DNA from: Natronobacterium haloterrestre
GTDB lineage: Archaea; Halobacteriota; Halobacteria; Halobacteriales; Natrialbaceae
Assembly: GCF_900112205.1 (NCBI RefSeq)
Contig: NZ_FOKW01000013.1
Span: 1-64,000, forward strand
Direction: 5' to 3'
Length of the DNA stretch: 64,000 nt
Shown: positions 27,070 through 36,018 of the stretch, in pieces
How positions within the stretch are numbered: the stretch's first letter is position 1
Layout: the number at the start of each line of letters is the position of its first letter
The notes under the pieces: model-generated
Databases searched by the model: none
Told to the model about the DNA's origin: nothing
The model's input: only the letters and a program-made list of their open reading frames with translations
Made by a program: the position numbers and the translations under genes

Positions 27070-28305
27070 CTAACTAATCGAAAGGACTCGATTATTGGAG
27101 TTCGTTAGATAAATACGTCCATCGAAAGCGATAGGAGTCATCCGTATCGCATAGTTAGAAGCTTCACGGATATCATCGATCTCAGATCCGAACTCGTGAG
27201 ACCAAATTTTTTCTCCCGTTCTGGATCTTATTGCACATATATACGTGTGTGATGAGGTATAAACTATTCCATTAGCAATCAAGGATGGGATATTTTGAGG
27301 GAACGGAACTTCAGCATCCCACTTTTTGTCACCGGCCTCGGTTTCGAGGGCGATGACCCGGTTTCTATCCCCAAAGAAAACAGTGCCGTTCGCAACCGAC
27401 GGACTCGAGGCGATTTCCGTCGTCGCTTCGTACTCCCATTCGAGGTCGCCCGAATCGGCATCGACAGCGTAGAAGTTCCCCTCGACATCGCCGATGTAGA
27501 CCAATCCGTCCGCGACGGCGGGGCTAATGTGGTGGAGAATCTCGCCTGCTTCGTTTTCGAACACCCACTCGCGTTCACCGGTCCCGAGGTCGATCGCACC
27601 GAGGCGGTCCTCGTAGGCGACGTACGCGGTCCCGTCGCTGATCGCCGGCGCTTCGGAAACACCCATCTCGTACGGGTCGGGGAGGAGATCGATCGGCTCC
27701 TCGAGGGTGCCAGTCTCGAGATCGAACCGCCAGAGGTGCTCGTTGTCGGTGACGACTCCCGTCGAGTCGTCGAGGACGAGCGGATAGTACGGGTTGGAGT
27801 TCGTCCCGTCTTCGCGCCATCGCACGTCACCTGACTCGGCGTCGATCGACAGCAGTTCGCGGTTGCCGGAGAGGTAGAAGTTGCCATCGGCGTACGCGGG
27901 CGTTGGGCGCAACGAGGTTTCCAGGTCGACCGACCACTCCTCGTCGCCGGTTTCAGGGTCGATCGCGTAGAACCGTTCGTCGTGCGAACCGACGTACAGC
28001 GTTCCGTCGATGAGAAGCGGCGTAGCGGCGAGCGAGTCGTCGGTTTCGAACTCCCAGTCGACGTCGACGCCGTCGTCCCCCGACCCATCGGGGCCTCGAG
28101 CATCGGGTTGGTGACCGGTGTTCGCCAGGTCGACGCCGTACATGCGCCACTCGGCACTGGCCGGGCGGTCGCGGAGGAGCGAGTCGGACGGGGCACCATC
28201 TTCGTTCTCGTTCAGGTAACTTGCACATCCTGCGAGCGCGGGGACCGACGCCGTCGTAGCACACGTCCGCAACCATTGACGGCGAGTTCTGTTGCTCCGT
28301 TGCAT
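27070..28305 (-). CDS. Tat lipoprotein with PQQ-type beta-propeller
   Basis: A 411-residue exported protein. The signal has a twin-arginine run (RTRRQWLRTCATTASV) and a lipobox LAGC, so the mature protein should be lipid-anchored outside the membrane. Seven or so PQQ/BamB-like repeats follow, each with the motif YAIDPETGDEEWSV or a variant (YVGDVEGNFYAVDADSGDLE, RVIALETEAGDKKW). The catalytic tryptophan ring of true quinoproteins cannot be confirmed, so a binding or scaffold role is equally likely. The start at ATG 28305 avoids a weak upstream extension. A TATA-like AATAAATG on the minus strand lies at about 28343-28350. The 3' end is AT-rich relative to the rest. Confidence 0.85.
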   Translation of the reverse strand: MQRSNRTRRQWLRTCATTASVPALAGCASYLNENEDGAPSDSLLRDRPASAEWRMYGVDLANTGHQPDARGPDGSGDDGVDVDWEFETDDSLAATPLLIDGTLYVGSHDERFYAIDPETGDEEWSVDLETSLRPTPAYADGNFYLSGNRELLSIDAESGDVRWREDGTNSNPYYPLVLDDSTGVVTDNEHLWRFDLETGTLEEPIDLLPDPYEMGVSEAPAISDGTAYVAYEDRLGAIDLGTGEREWVFENEAGEILHHISPAVADGLVYIGDVEGNFYAVDADSGDLEWEYEATTEIASSPSVANGTVFFGDRNRVIALETEAGDKKWDAEVPFPQNIPSLIANGIVYTSSHTYICAIRSRTGEKIWSHEFGSEIDDIREASNYAIRMTPIAFDGRIYLTNSNNRVLSIS

Positions 28306-28502
28306 ACAGTCGTCACTGTGTGGAGACAACCGTTCGTAATACATTTATTACTTTTGAACCACTGATATATCTCTCACTTACCTAGTTTTAACTGCTGCGA
28401 GACGAATAATCTGGGTACCAACATTGGGTTCGAGCTCATTGCAACGAACCAAATGCCACCACTCGAGTGGACAAGCAGCCACCAGAGACCGGGTGGAGTC
28501 GA

Positions 28503-30146
28503 TCATTCTCGAGCAGTCGCAACGATTGCGAGGTCGGAGTCGAGTTCAGTGATGCGCTCGGCGGTAGGTGCAGAGACGATGCGTGACACCGTGGAACGAT
28601 CGGTACTTGCGCCAACGAGAACGATATCGTACTGCGTCGCGCGGTCGGCGACGAACGCCTCCGGTGTGTCATCGACGACACGGCTTTCGAAATCGCAGTC
28701 CACGCTGTCGGCGTTCCCGTCGAACGGTTCGAGAAGTCGTGTGAGCATTCGCTCGGCCCGCCGACGGTTCCGGTCTCGAGTGAGACAGTGACAGACACTG
28801 ACGGTTCCATCACCCACCAGCCGCGTCGCAAAGTCGACCATCGCATGCGAGATATCGCTCTCGCGGCGAACCGGGACCAGTGCTCGCTGCCAGTCGTCCC
28901 GGCCCTTCCTCGAGCGGTGAACCAGAACGTCGAGGCCACCGTGCAGGAGGTCACGAACGAACCCCGACGGCCCCTCCCGGTCGTGGCCCTCACGTGACTC
29001 GTAGGGAGCGACGATCAGATCGCACTCCGTTTTCCGGGCGGCCGCGAGTACGGTCGTCGGATCGTCCTCGTTGCCCGCGACGACGGCGACTTGACAGGGT
29101 ACGTTCGTCTCCGCTTCGATCTCGCGGGCGTATTCCTCGAGCAGTTCGGCGGTTTCGGTTCCGACTCGGGTTTCGACGCGTGCTCGACCGTCACCCCCAT
29201 CCGGTGTGGCCCCCCCTTGGTCTGCATCCGGATTCGATCGCGCCGAACTGTGAGTTCGGTGGCCTCCCGCGGACTGCTTTTCACGATCATCGGCTTCCTC
29301 CTCACTGCCGGTATCGTCCGGCCCGTTCGATGACTGGCTGTCCGAGACGTCGTCGACCGACTCTCGATCGACTACCTCGAGGAGCACCACCTTGCCGGCG
29401 TCGTGTGCGGCCGCGAGGCGGGCACCGAGCATCGCAGTCGCGTCGGGATGGTTACCTCTAATCGGGACGAGCACTGCGTCGTCGGCCGTCGTGCTTGCGT
29501 AGAGGAGATGAGCGCGTCGCTGGAAGAACCACCGCCGCCATCCGACGAACGCGGCAGCGACCAGCGACGTCGCGACGAAGACGCTGAACACGTAAGCAAT
29601 CGCGGCGCCCGTTCGGCCGGGGAACACGCCGATGACGGCACCGTCGGCATTCGTGCCGAGCGGTTCGGTGAGGAGCACGAGCAATGCAGTCGAGAACGAT
29701 TGTGCTTCCTCCAGATCGAGAAGCCACGTGAACGAACCGGTGAGGAAGATAGCGAAGGCCGCGGCGCCGGCGTGGGCCTCGAACGTTCCCGGAGAACTGC
29801 CGTACCCATATCGTCCGACGACCTCGAGTGCGATCCAGCCACAGACTGCGCCCAGCGTCAATCCCCCGACGAACCGCCGCGGGGAGGCGTACTCGCTCTC
29901 CGGTTCGGAAAAGAGCGTGTACGCTCCGGACGCAAGCGGCGGAAACAACAAGAACGGAAGGGCAGGAACGGCGTTCGACAGGGCCGTAACGAAACCGAGC
30001 AGCGCCGGGACGAAAAGCAGCGCCGAGAGGCGGATCAGATTTCGCGTGTTCTCGAGCCACGCCCGCAGTTCGCGTCGTTCGCGCCGTTCGATTCGACGGA
30101 GCCGAGACCCGATCGCACGGACGCGCGACCGGAGACCCTCGAGCAT
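28503..30146 (-). CDS. HPP membrane domain fused to UspA domains
   Basis: A 547-residue protein. Residues 25-210 hold an HPP-type integral domain with the characteristic ALPFLLFPPLASGAYTLFSE, SPRRFVGGLTLGAVCGW and later helices. HPP proteins include nitrite transporters, though substrate is uncertain here. After residue 230 come one or two UspA-like domains (VLVPIRGNHPDATAMLGARL, LIVAPYESREG, YDIVLVGASTDRSTVSRIVS) that would bind nucleotides on the inside, with an acidic Ser/Asp/Gly-rich linker between them. The fused form is common in haloarchaea and suggests stress- or energy-linked control of transport. Confidence 0.85.
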   Translation of the reverse strand: MLEGLRSRVRAIGSRLRRIERRERRELRAWLENTRNLIRLSALLFVPALLGFVTALSNAVPALPFLLFPPLASGAYTLFSEPESEYASPRRFVGGLTLGAVCGWIALEVVGRYGYGSSPGTFEAHAGAAAFAIFLTGSFTWLLDLEEAQSFSTALLVLLTEPLGTNADGAVIGVFPGRTGAAIAYVFSVFVATSLVAAAFVGWRRWFFQRRAHLLYASTTADDAVLVPIRGNHPDATAMLGARLAAAHDAGKVVLLEVVDRESVDDVSDSQSSNGPDDTGSEEEADDREKQSAGGHRTHSSARSNPDADQGGATPDGGDGRARVETRVGTETAELLEEYAREIEAETNVPCQVAVVAGNEDDPTTVLAAARKTECDLIVAPYESREGHDREGPSGFVRDLLHGGLDVLVHRSRKGRDDWQRALVPVRRESDISHAMVDFATRLVGDGTVSVCHCLTRDRNRRRAERMLTRLLEPFDGNADSVDCDFESRVVDDTPEAFVADRATQYDIVLVGASTDRSTVSRIVSAPTAERITELDSDLAIVATARE

Positions 30147-30313
30147 ACGTTTCGTTACGGCTGGATCGGAGAAGGGCGTTACGCTGGTCGCAGAACGTCA
30201 AATTTCGAACGACCGGGAGTCGGGCGCGTTCCGTCTAACGGCTTACTGACACTGGTGACGACCCCACAGCCTTCGTTCGAGCGGGCATCGGAAGGGGAGT
30301 CCCGAACCGAAAT

Positions 30314-30769
30314 CTAGGCTCCGTCCCGTTGCTGGATCCCGGTCCACGACTCGATCCGGAACCGGTAACCCCGAACGCCGCGCATCGGGTTCGCGGACGC
30401 GAATATATTGGGGTGCCAGGCGTTTTGCATCGCGTCCCGCAGGGTGTCCCATTCGTCGTCCGGGACGGCGGCGATCCGACCGGTCAGAGACACGCTCTGC
30501 CAGTCGTAGACGGATTCGGCGCGGTAGACGAGAAACCGCCCGCGCTCGACGTCGTCCGAGAGACTCTCTTTGCGGCTTTCGGTTCCAAACAGCAGATAGA
30601 CGAAGTACAGCATCGACTCCCCGTCGTACCCAAACGACATCGGGACGACGTACGGGACGCCCTCGGTCGGCAGCGCGAGGATGCCGATTCCTTCCTCCTC
30701 CAGGAGCGTCCGCATCTGTTGCTCACTCATCGACGCGGTGTTCGACTCCTCGAGCAGGTCATTGACCAT
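30314..30769 (-). CDS. PNPOx-like flavin-binding protein
   Basis: A 151-residue protein with the split-barrel flavin-binding fold of pyridoxamine 5'-phosphate oxidase-like proteins. The first half has LLEEEGIGILALPTEGVPYV, then the beta hairpin PMSFGYDGESMLYFVYLLFG and an SVSLTGRIAAVPDDEWD segment near residue 95. In archaea such proteins act as FMN, F420 or haem-utilising oxidoreductases. The cofactor cannot be fixed from sequence. Start at the ATG at 30769, rather than TTG at 30778. Confidence 0.82.
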   Translation of the reverse strand: MVNDLLEESNTASMSEQQMRTLLEEEGIGILALPTEGVPYVVPMSFGYDGESMLYFVYLLFGTESRKESLSDDVERGRFLVYRAESVYDWQSVSLTGRIAAVPDDEWDTLRDAMQNAWHPNIFASANPMRGVRGYRFRIESWTGIQQRDGA

Positions 30770-30920
30770 AGTTACCAATATACGTTCTATTCTAATAATG
30801 GTGCCGTCGGTCGAAAACCACGGCCGTCACGCGCTGACCTCCGCGCTGAGAGGGGACAGTGATGCAGCGATGCCGGGCGATGGCTGCAGGTTCAAATGGG
30901 AAGGCGCGACCAATCGCGGC

Positions 30921-32294
30921 ATGTTCGCTATCGCCGGCGCGAAAGGCGGTTGTGGAAAGACGACGGTGACGATCGGATTGGCGGACGCGTTCTCGCGAGC
31001 GGGCACGCCCGCCGTGGCCGTCGACGCCGACCGACAGTTACCCAACCTGCACGTCGTCGCAGGGGCGGATCGGACCCCCACGCTCGTCGACGTCGCGTCC
31101 GATGGGGAACTCGAGGCGGTCGTCCAGGGTCGGCAGGGACCCGATGGCGACGGTGTCGGTGCCGGCGTCGGGATCGTCCCCGCACCGGAGCCGTCGGAGC
31201 GGGCCGAAGTCGATTTCGAACTCGCCATCGATCGCCTCGAGCGAACCGGCGCCGAGGTACTGGTCGACTGTCCGTCCGGGGCCGGCCCCGACGCGGTCGA
31301 ACCACTGGAGTACGCCGACGCGGCCGTCGTAGTGACGACCGCCACCGACCGCGGTCTGGACGCGGCCGCCACGACGGTCGAAATCGCGCGCCGACTCGAT
31401 ACCCCCATCGCCGGTGCAATCGTCACCCTGACCGATGGAGTGACCGATACCCTCGAGTCGAGTCTCGGTATCCCTGTTCTCGGCACCGTCCCGGACTGCG
31501 AGTCGCCGCTGACGGAAGCCGCCGCGCGAACGGCGTTCGACGACCTCGCGGCTGCAGTCGCCCGCCGGGCGACCGCGACCCCGTCCCCCGGCAGCGATCG
31601 TGAGGGGTCGGCGAAGTCCCTGCTCTCGACCGGGAACCGCGCCGTCGATCGGACACTCGGCGGCGTACCGCCCGGAACGGTCGTCGCCGTGACGGCTCAT
31701 CCGGCCAGTCAGTCGGAACGGCTCCTCTACGAGGCGACCGCGACCAGGGGAACGCTGTACCTGACGACCGATCGCTCGAGGAACGACGTCGAGCGGGCGA
31801 TTCAGTCGACGACGGTCCGGACCGGCAACCCGACGGTACGGCGACTCGACCGGGACGAGCCGGTCGAACACGCACGCCGACTGATCGGGGAGTTACCGGA
31901 GGGTGCGAACCTCGTGATCGACTCGGTGGCCCCGCTCGAGCGAACGGCCGGCGAGGCGTACCCGGACGTGCTGAACGCCGTCGCCGATCGAATGGCCGAG
32001 ACGGGTGGAATCGCCATACTGCACTGTCTCCGGGGCGCGGAGCCGAACCGACGAACGACGACGCTACACCTCGCCGACGCGGTGTTCGACGTCCGGACGA
32101 TCAGCGCAGGCGTCGGAACGGGCGTCGAGCACCGTATCGCGGTACCGAAATTTCGGTCCGACGGCCGTCGATCGCCGATCGTCGAACTCGACCGGCATGA
32201 GAAAGGCGAGCGGGATGATCTCGATTCGGAAGGCGACCCGACCGCCTTCGAGTTCGCCGCGAAACGGGACGACCGGCAAGGGAAAGCGGAGTAG
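30921..32294 (+). CDS. MinD/ParA-like ATPase fused to RecA-like domain
   Basis: A 457-residue two-part protein. The N-terminal 220 residues are a MinD/ParA-type ATPase with a deviant Walker A (AGAKGGCGKTTV at residues 5-16), DADRQLPNLHV, the switch VDCPSGAGPDAVEPLEYAD and VVVTTATDRG. The C-terminal part, from GVPPGTVVAVTAHPASQ on, resembles a KaiC/RecA-like domain without a clear Walker A lysine, so it may be a degenerate regulatory ATPase. The ATG at 30921 puts the P-loop directly at the N-terminus as in relatives. Convergent with the small MinD gene, 10 bases apart; functional partnership is likely but unproven. Confidence 0.8.
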   Translation: MFAIAGAKGGCGKTTVTIGLADAFSRAGTPAVAVDADRQLPNLHVVAGADRTPTLVDVASDGELEAVVQGRQGPDGDGVGAGVGIVPAPEPSERAEVDFELAIDRLERTGAEVLVDCPSGAGPDAVEPLEYADAAVVVTTATDRGLDAAATTVEIARRLDTPIAGAIVTLTDGVTDTLESSLGIPVLGTVPDCESPLTEAAARTAFDDLAAAVARRATATPSPGSDREGSAKSLLSTGNRAVDRTLGGVPPGTVVAVTAHPASQSERLLYEATATRGTLYLTTDRSRNDVERAIQSTTVRTGNPTVRRLDRDEPVEHARRLIGELPEGANLVIDSVAPLERTAGEAYPDVLNAVADRMAETGGIAILHCLRGAEPNRRTTTLHLADAVFDVRTISAGVGTGVEHRIAVPKFRSDGRRSPIVELDRHEKGERDDLDSEGDPTAFEFAAKRDDRQGKAE

Positions 32295-32304
32295 CGGTAC
32301 GGGC

Positions 32305-32979
32305 TTACTTCTCCGTGGCAGTCTCGAGCGTGCTCGCGATCGACACGAAGGAGTCGACCGACGGACAGGTCGGATACGCGTCCCGGACCGGCCTGTCGCG
32401 TTCGGCGGCGACGGCAATCGTCGACCGCTCCGCGAGGGTTGCGACTCCAGTGCCGAGTTTCGACTCGAGTCGGTCTGCGATCCCCGCGATGCCGTCGTCG
32501 GACGCCCGGTTGAGGACGATCGTTCCGACCGGCGTTCCGAGGTCGCGAGCGAGCGCTCGTGTACGGACCGCGTCCACGATAGCGGCCCGTTCCGGGACCG
32601 TCACGAGTACGGCCACGGTCGCCGCGTGTAGCGGATAGCCGACGTCGCGGGCGAGCCCTGCAGGGCAGTCGACGACGACACGTCCCCGCTCGCGTTCCAG
32701 TCGGTGCAGGACCCGCGGGAGTTCGGAGAGAGGCGACGCCCGGACGCCGGCGAGCGAGCGACCGCTCGAGAGCACGGGGACGGCACCGTGCTCGACGACC
32801 GCGTCGCCGGGGTCGGCTCGACCGGCGAGCACGTCGTGCAGCGACGGACCTTCGGAAGAGGGGAGATCGCCCGTCGCGAGGTCGCCGTCGACGACGACTG
32901 CCCCGAGCTCCCGGGCGAGATTCAACGCGACAGTCGTCTTGCCGACGCCCCCTTTGCCACCTCCGACCGCCACGATCAT
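32305..32979 (-). CDS. MinD/ParA-like ATPase
   Basis: A 224-residue SIMIBI-class ATPase. The deviant Walker A is VGGGKGGVGKTTVALN (residues 4-19), then VVVDGDLATGDLP, and VVVDCPAGLARDVGY. The C-terminal end has no clear amphipathic membrane-targeting helix like bacterial MinD. Haloarchaea carry several MinD homologues, some of which position archaella and chemotaxis arrays. Its ATG overlaps the stop of the upstream gene (TCAT on the plus strand, 32976-32979), so the two are co-translated. Confidence 0.85.
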   Translation of the reverse strand: MIVAVGGGKGGVGKTTVALNLARELGAVVVDGDLATGDLPSSEGPSLHDVLAGRADPGDAVVEHGAVPVLSSGRSLAGVRASPLSELPRVLHRLERERGRVVVDCPAGLARDVGYPLHAATVAVLVTVPERAAIVDAVRTRALARDLGTPVGTIVLNRASDDGIAGIADRLESKLGTGVATLAERSTIAVAAERDRPVRDAYPTCPSVDSFVSIASTLETATEK

Positions 32980-33359
32980 CCGTCGATCGACGTCGACGGC
33001 GGAACGCCGGCCGGCGAGCCGGACTCGAGAGAATCGAGGATAACGTCCGGCGAAGACAGCCCGTCTGGCCCGGAAACACGGGTCGCGGCGGTTACCTGGA
33101 CCGGCTCCGGCCGGGGGTCGGCGGGAGTCGCGAACCCGAGTCCGCGGGTTCGCCCCGGGTCGACGACGCCTCGCCACGCGCCGTTGGTCCACTCGACCGC
33201 AGCCCCGCGCCCGGCACTCGGGGTCCAGACCGGCGCGTCGAACCGGGTCTCGAGCCGCACGCGCTGAGGCGTCGCCCGGCCGTTCGTGACAGTCACGCTG
33301 ACGAACGTGACGCCGTGGCGGGGGGTAGTGTTCGTCTCGAGATCGATCGAATCGGCCAT
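32976..33359 (-). CDS. beta-rich haloarchaeal protein of unknown function
   Basis: A 127-residue soluble protein without recognised domain. Strand-like blocks dominate: HGVTFVSVTVTNGRATPQRV, RLETRFDAPVWTPSAGRG, and GVVDPGRTRGLGFATPADP. The pattern of alternating hydrophobics with T/N turns resembles an Ig-like fold. It has no signal peptide. Translationally coupled to the MinD gene, so it may be a partner or effector of that ATPase. I recall similar genes next to minD in other haloarchaea. Confidence 0.65.
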   Translation of the reverse strand: MADSIDLETNTTPRHGVTFVSVTVTNGRATPQRVRLETRFDAPVWTPSAGRGAAVEWTNGAWRGVVDPGRTRGLGFATPADPRPEPVQVTAATRVSGPDGLSSPDVILDSLESGSPAGVPPSTSIDG

Positions 33360-33457
33360 GGGGACGGTGGCCGCTCGATCCGATTTAAACTCTCGGACGG
33401 CGAAACCAAACTGATTGGAACCACAACTCATACGTTCGGACCGAGTATCGAGAGTCG

Positions 33458-33583
33458 ATGAACGCTCGGTGCCCGGAGTGTGACGGTCTGGGAGAGTTAC
33501 TCGAGAAAAGATCGCTCGAGGGCGGCGTGAGAGGCATCTTCGAGTGCTCGAACTGCGGGACCGAGTGGTCGACCGCTATCTGA
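33458..33583 (+). CDS. 41-residue zinc-ribbon microprotein
   Basis: A 41-residue reading frame containing two CxxC pairs, ARCPECDG and ECSNCGTEW, separated by 21 residues, which is a classical zinc ribbon. Codons end in G or C and the frame closes cleanly. It lies divergent from the preceding beta-rich gene (98 bases between starts). Such zinc microproteins are common and often overlooked in haloarchaea. Confidence 0.7.
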   Translation: MNARCPECDGLGELLEKRSLEGGVRGIFECSNCGTEWSTAI

Positions 33584-34039
33584 AGCCTCTCGAGTATGGG
33601 AGCCACGGATCGCGTGGATCGATCGATTCAGGCTCGGGGCTTCCTGCGACGCGTGCCGGACGACCGACGATGAACCACCGACCGACAGACCCCTGCTCAT
33701 GCTCGTCGTCGCGACCGGATTCGCGGCCCTTTGAGTTGGACGGGCGGATTCGTGCGGGCAGAGCCGCCGGGGTTGGAAAGTCATGCCTTGCCGGGCGGAT
33801 CGGATCGGTCATCGTCCTCGCTCTCCTCGGCGGCTGGCACCTGTTCGGGCGAATGGAGGGGGACCGAACTGACGAAGGTGCGGGTCGATCGATGCCGACG
33901 TGGCGTCGTTTCCACCAGAGACCGGGGGAAGGTGCCCCGGGCCCGGACGCGAGCGAACCGGACGGTGTCTGACGGGCGGCAGACGAGCGTCATTACAACG
34001 TCACGGGCTTTTATTACCGAGAATCTGGCAGCGGGGAGC
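33584..34039. other. gene-free stretch, possible decayed gene
   Basis: No convincing gene is seen. Several frames are open but have no family pattern, and none has typical codon use throughout. A hydrophobic segment can be read near 33810-33850 on the plus strand, and a short MLVVATGFAAL run sits in another frame near 33700, so a decayed small membrane-protein gene is possible. Confidence 0.4.
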
Positions 34040-34306
34040 ATGCATTCCGATCGACCCATCAGCCACCGAGTCGTAGAGAAGGTCGCCGAACGCGAAGGTG
34101 TGCCGTCGACGGAGTTGCACCCGCCGCTTCACTCGGCGGTCGATACCGACGCGCTCGATGCGATCTGTCGAACGGCTGATACCGGTCGCGGACGGCCAAC
34201 GATCGAGTTCGAGTACGAGGGATACACCGTCCGCATCGCCAACGGCGAGGAGATCACGATCGAGGACCCGTCACCGCTCGTGGAACCGGAACGGGAGTTC
34301 GCCTGA
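34040..34306 (+). CDS. HalOD1 output-domain protein
   Basis: An 88-residue protein that is essentially one HalOD1 domain. Features are ISHRVVEKVAEREGVPSTEL, the PPLHSAVDTDALDAI block and a C-terminal beta hairpin IEFEYEGYTVRIANGEEITI. HalOD1 is a haloarchaeal output domain found at the end of signal-transduction proteins and also as stand-alone proteins. The stand-alone form may bind a partner sensor. It is the last host gene before the provirus. Confidence 0.85.
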   Translation: MHSDRPISHRVVEKVAEREGVPSTELHPPLHSAVDTDALDAICRTADTGRGRPTIEFEYEGYTVRIANGEEITIEDPSPLVEPEREFA

Positions 34307-34490
34307 GCGGGTGCATCGGACGAACCGAGATCTGCAGTGCCCGATTTGTCATATTCAGGATGAAGACACAGGTCCATCGCTAGTGATATTCAGCTAAGCG
34401 AACCCCACCACGTCTCAGCGGTCAATTATCACTTGGAATTGAATAGTAAAGGACAGCGAGCCAGTATCATACAAATACATCGGCTCAGAA

Positions 34491-34509
34491 CCATCCAGTT
34501 TCTGGATGG
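34491..34509. terminator. hairpin crossing the left attachment site
   Basis: CCATCCAG and CTGGATGG pair perfectly around a 3-base loop. In the uninfected chromosome it would lie directly 3' of the CAU tRNA, so it may have been the native tRNA terminator or processing signal. The right arm contains the first bases of attL. Confidence 0.55.
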
Positions 34510-34519
34510 GCCCTGACGG
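34505..34519. repeat. attL, 15-bp direct repeat
   Basis: GATGGGCCCTGACGG is identical to 51794-51808, inside the 3' end of the CAU tRNA. The bases immediately outside the match differ on both sides, giving an exact 15-base core. Together they define the provirus ends. The integrase gene begins 49 bases inside this site. Confidence 0.9.
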
Positions 34520-34567
34520 GACTGGACTCCTGCAATAGCGCTAATTGCGAATTTCCGTGGAACATGG

Positions 34568-35602
34568 TTACAGACTGGGAAGGTAGTCTCGGCGCTGTTC
34601 GGCTTTCTCACGGTCGTTACGGCGGTCATAGTGCCGATCGAGAATGTCGTCACTTGCATCGAGACGGTCGCCGACGACTCGGCGCGGTACGTCCTCGCGA
34701 CGGTAGGCCGTCACCCGACCGCTTCGGACGTCGTGAGGTGAGCGAGACGACGGACACTTGCTCGCCTCGGCGTAGTTGGTCGCCTCACAGTTCGATGGAT
34801 CACGGTCGTGCGGACACTCCGCACCACGCCAACAAGGCCGAGTAACTCCGTACAGAGTATCCCGAATCGTGGAGATAGCCGGACGACCGTTACTCGTCGT
34901 CAAGAGCGGCTCTCGGCCGTGATCATCCGTCACGTCCTTCCGCGGACCATTGATGTAATCCTGTAACACACCGGCAACGAGTCCGCTGATACTGTTCCAC
35001 CGTTCGCCTTTCTTGCCGTTTTTCAGCGGCGTATCCGTTTCTGGCCGGTGTACGAACTGCAGACCCGGATTTTCCTCGAGGTCACAGTCGCGAAGATCGA
35101 GCGAACGAAGGCCGCCCGCACGTGCGCCGGTGTGCCACAGCAGTAGCACCGTGACGTGCCGCCGTGAAGCGTACTTGTATCGCTCCAGGTAGTCGAGGAT
35201 GTCGACGACTCGATCCGGCTCGAGCGTCGTATCGCTTACTCCCTCGCCACCGGAGACCGTCGGAAGCGGGACCTTCGTGAACAGGTCCTCCGGAACAGCA
35301 TCGATGTCCGCACAGAACCGAAGGAATGCACGCAGCGTCGCAAGTTGACCCCGGAGGGTGATCGTCGTGACGGGCTCGCGCCCTTCACCGTTACCCTCCC
35401 GTCGCCAGACGCGGTAGCCGTACAGATCACGCCCCGTGAGGTCGTTTAGGTTCTCGATTTCCTCCTCGTCACACCACTGTTTGAACGCCTCAAGGCGGTA
35501 GATGTGCGACGGGATCGTCTGTTCGCTCAACTCGTCGCGGCGGCCCTCGATGTACATGTCGACGGCCCGCTCGGGAGAGATTGGCTCGAGCCCATCGGTC
35601 AT
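34568..35602 (-). CDS. int: SNJ2-type tyrosine integrase
   Basis: A 344-residue site-specific recombinase. An N-terminal SAM-like core-binding domain (residues 10-105) is followed by a catalytic domain with R161 in HTGARAGGLR, a likely lysine in TPLKNGKKGER (K194), H290 and R293 in SPHDVRSG, and the nucleophile Y325 in DRHYDRR. A cysteine cluster between residues 257 and 283 (PCWRGAEC, NC, SKC) looks like an inserted zinc site and is familiar from haloarchaeal integrases. It should recombine the 15-base att core. Its ATG overlaps the stop of a small upstream frame by four bases. Confidence 0.9.
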   Translation of the reverse strand: MTDGLEPISPERAVDMYIEGRRDELSEQTIPSHIYRLEAFKQWCDEEEIENLNDLTGRDLYGYRVWRREGNGEGREPVTTITLRGQLATLRAFLRFCADIDAVPEDLFTKVPLPTVSGGEGVSDTTLEPDRVVDILDYLERYKYASRRHVTVLLLWHTGARAGGLRSLDLRDCDLEENPGLQFVHRPETDTPLKNGKKGERWNSISGLVAGVLQDYINGPRKDVTDDHGREPLLTTSNGRPAISTIRDTLYGVTRPCWRGAECPHDRDPSNCEATNYAEASKCPSSRSPHDVRSGRVTAYRREDVPRRVVGDRLDASDDILDRHYDRRNDREKAEQRRDYLPSL

Positions 35603-35706
35603 GCCGATCCCTCCACTGAATCGACAGGGTTCGACTCCGAAACGCGCGTATCGCTGTGGTTACAGAATCCGGTACTCTTACCGTGGATGCGTGCTAGTCG
35701 TGACAT
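35599..35706 (-). CDS. possible small gene coupled to int
   Basis: A 35-residue frame ending with ATGA overlap on the integrase start. An in-frame GTG at 35736 would make 45 residues, adding a HEC motif that pairs with a later CNH (possible zinc site). SNJ2-type integrase operons are reported to contain small accessory genes, but they sit differently and no similarity can be confirmed. The overlap is the main support. Confidence 0.35.
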   Translation of the reverse strand: MSRLARIHGKSTGFCNHSDTRVSESNPVDSVEGSA

Positions 35707-35834
35707 GGTCTCACACTCGTGGGACCGCGGACTCACCGTGCGCGCCACTGTGTAGGAGCTGGAGGCGCGCGCGGCTGCTGTCCGTCGGCTAACTGACTCG
35801 TTTCGACTATGCGCCCTTAGTCTCTGGAGGGCCG

Positions 35835-35926
35835 TTTCCGATATTTCCGAAATCAGTCGTTTGCGATGAATTTCACCGCTAACGACGCTAACAGTCCGTC
35901 TTTCCGATTTCCGAAATTGCTTCCGA
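35835..35926. promoter_or_regulatory. five TTCCGA boxes, candidate operator or integrase arm sites
   Basis: TTTCCGA-type boxes begin at 35835, 35844, 35901, 35908 and about 35921, mostly same-strand, in two clusters. They lie between the integrase and the divergent winged-helix gene, the usual place for a switch operator. The whole gap 35737-36247 holds these boxes, the hairpin at 36019-36043 and AT-rich promoter sequence (for example CTTAAAT near 36148). I see no gene there. Confidence 0.5.
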
Positions 35927-36018
35927 AAACGGTACTCGAGGCCGTGGGCGGTGGGCCGTAGGCCGATCGCTCCGATCGAACGGGGACCTTTTTCTCCCCG
36001 CAGGTTGCGTCTTTGCAT

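Noticed and set aside
33584-34039. possible membrane microprotein near 33700-33850
   Set aside because: Hydrophobic pieces are in different frames, and no intact reading frame or start context supports a gene.
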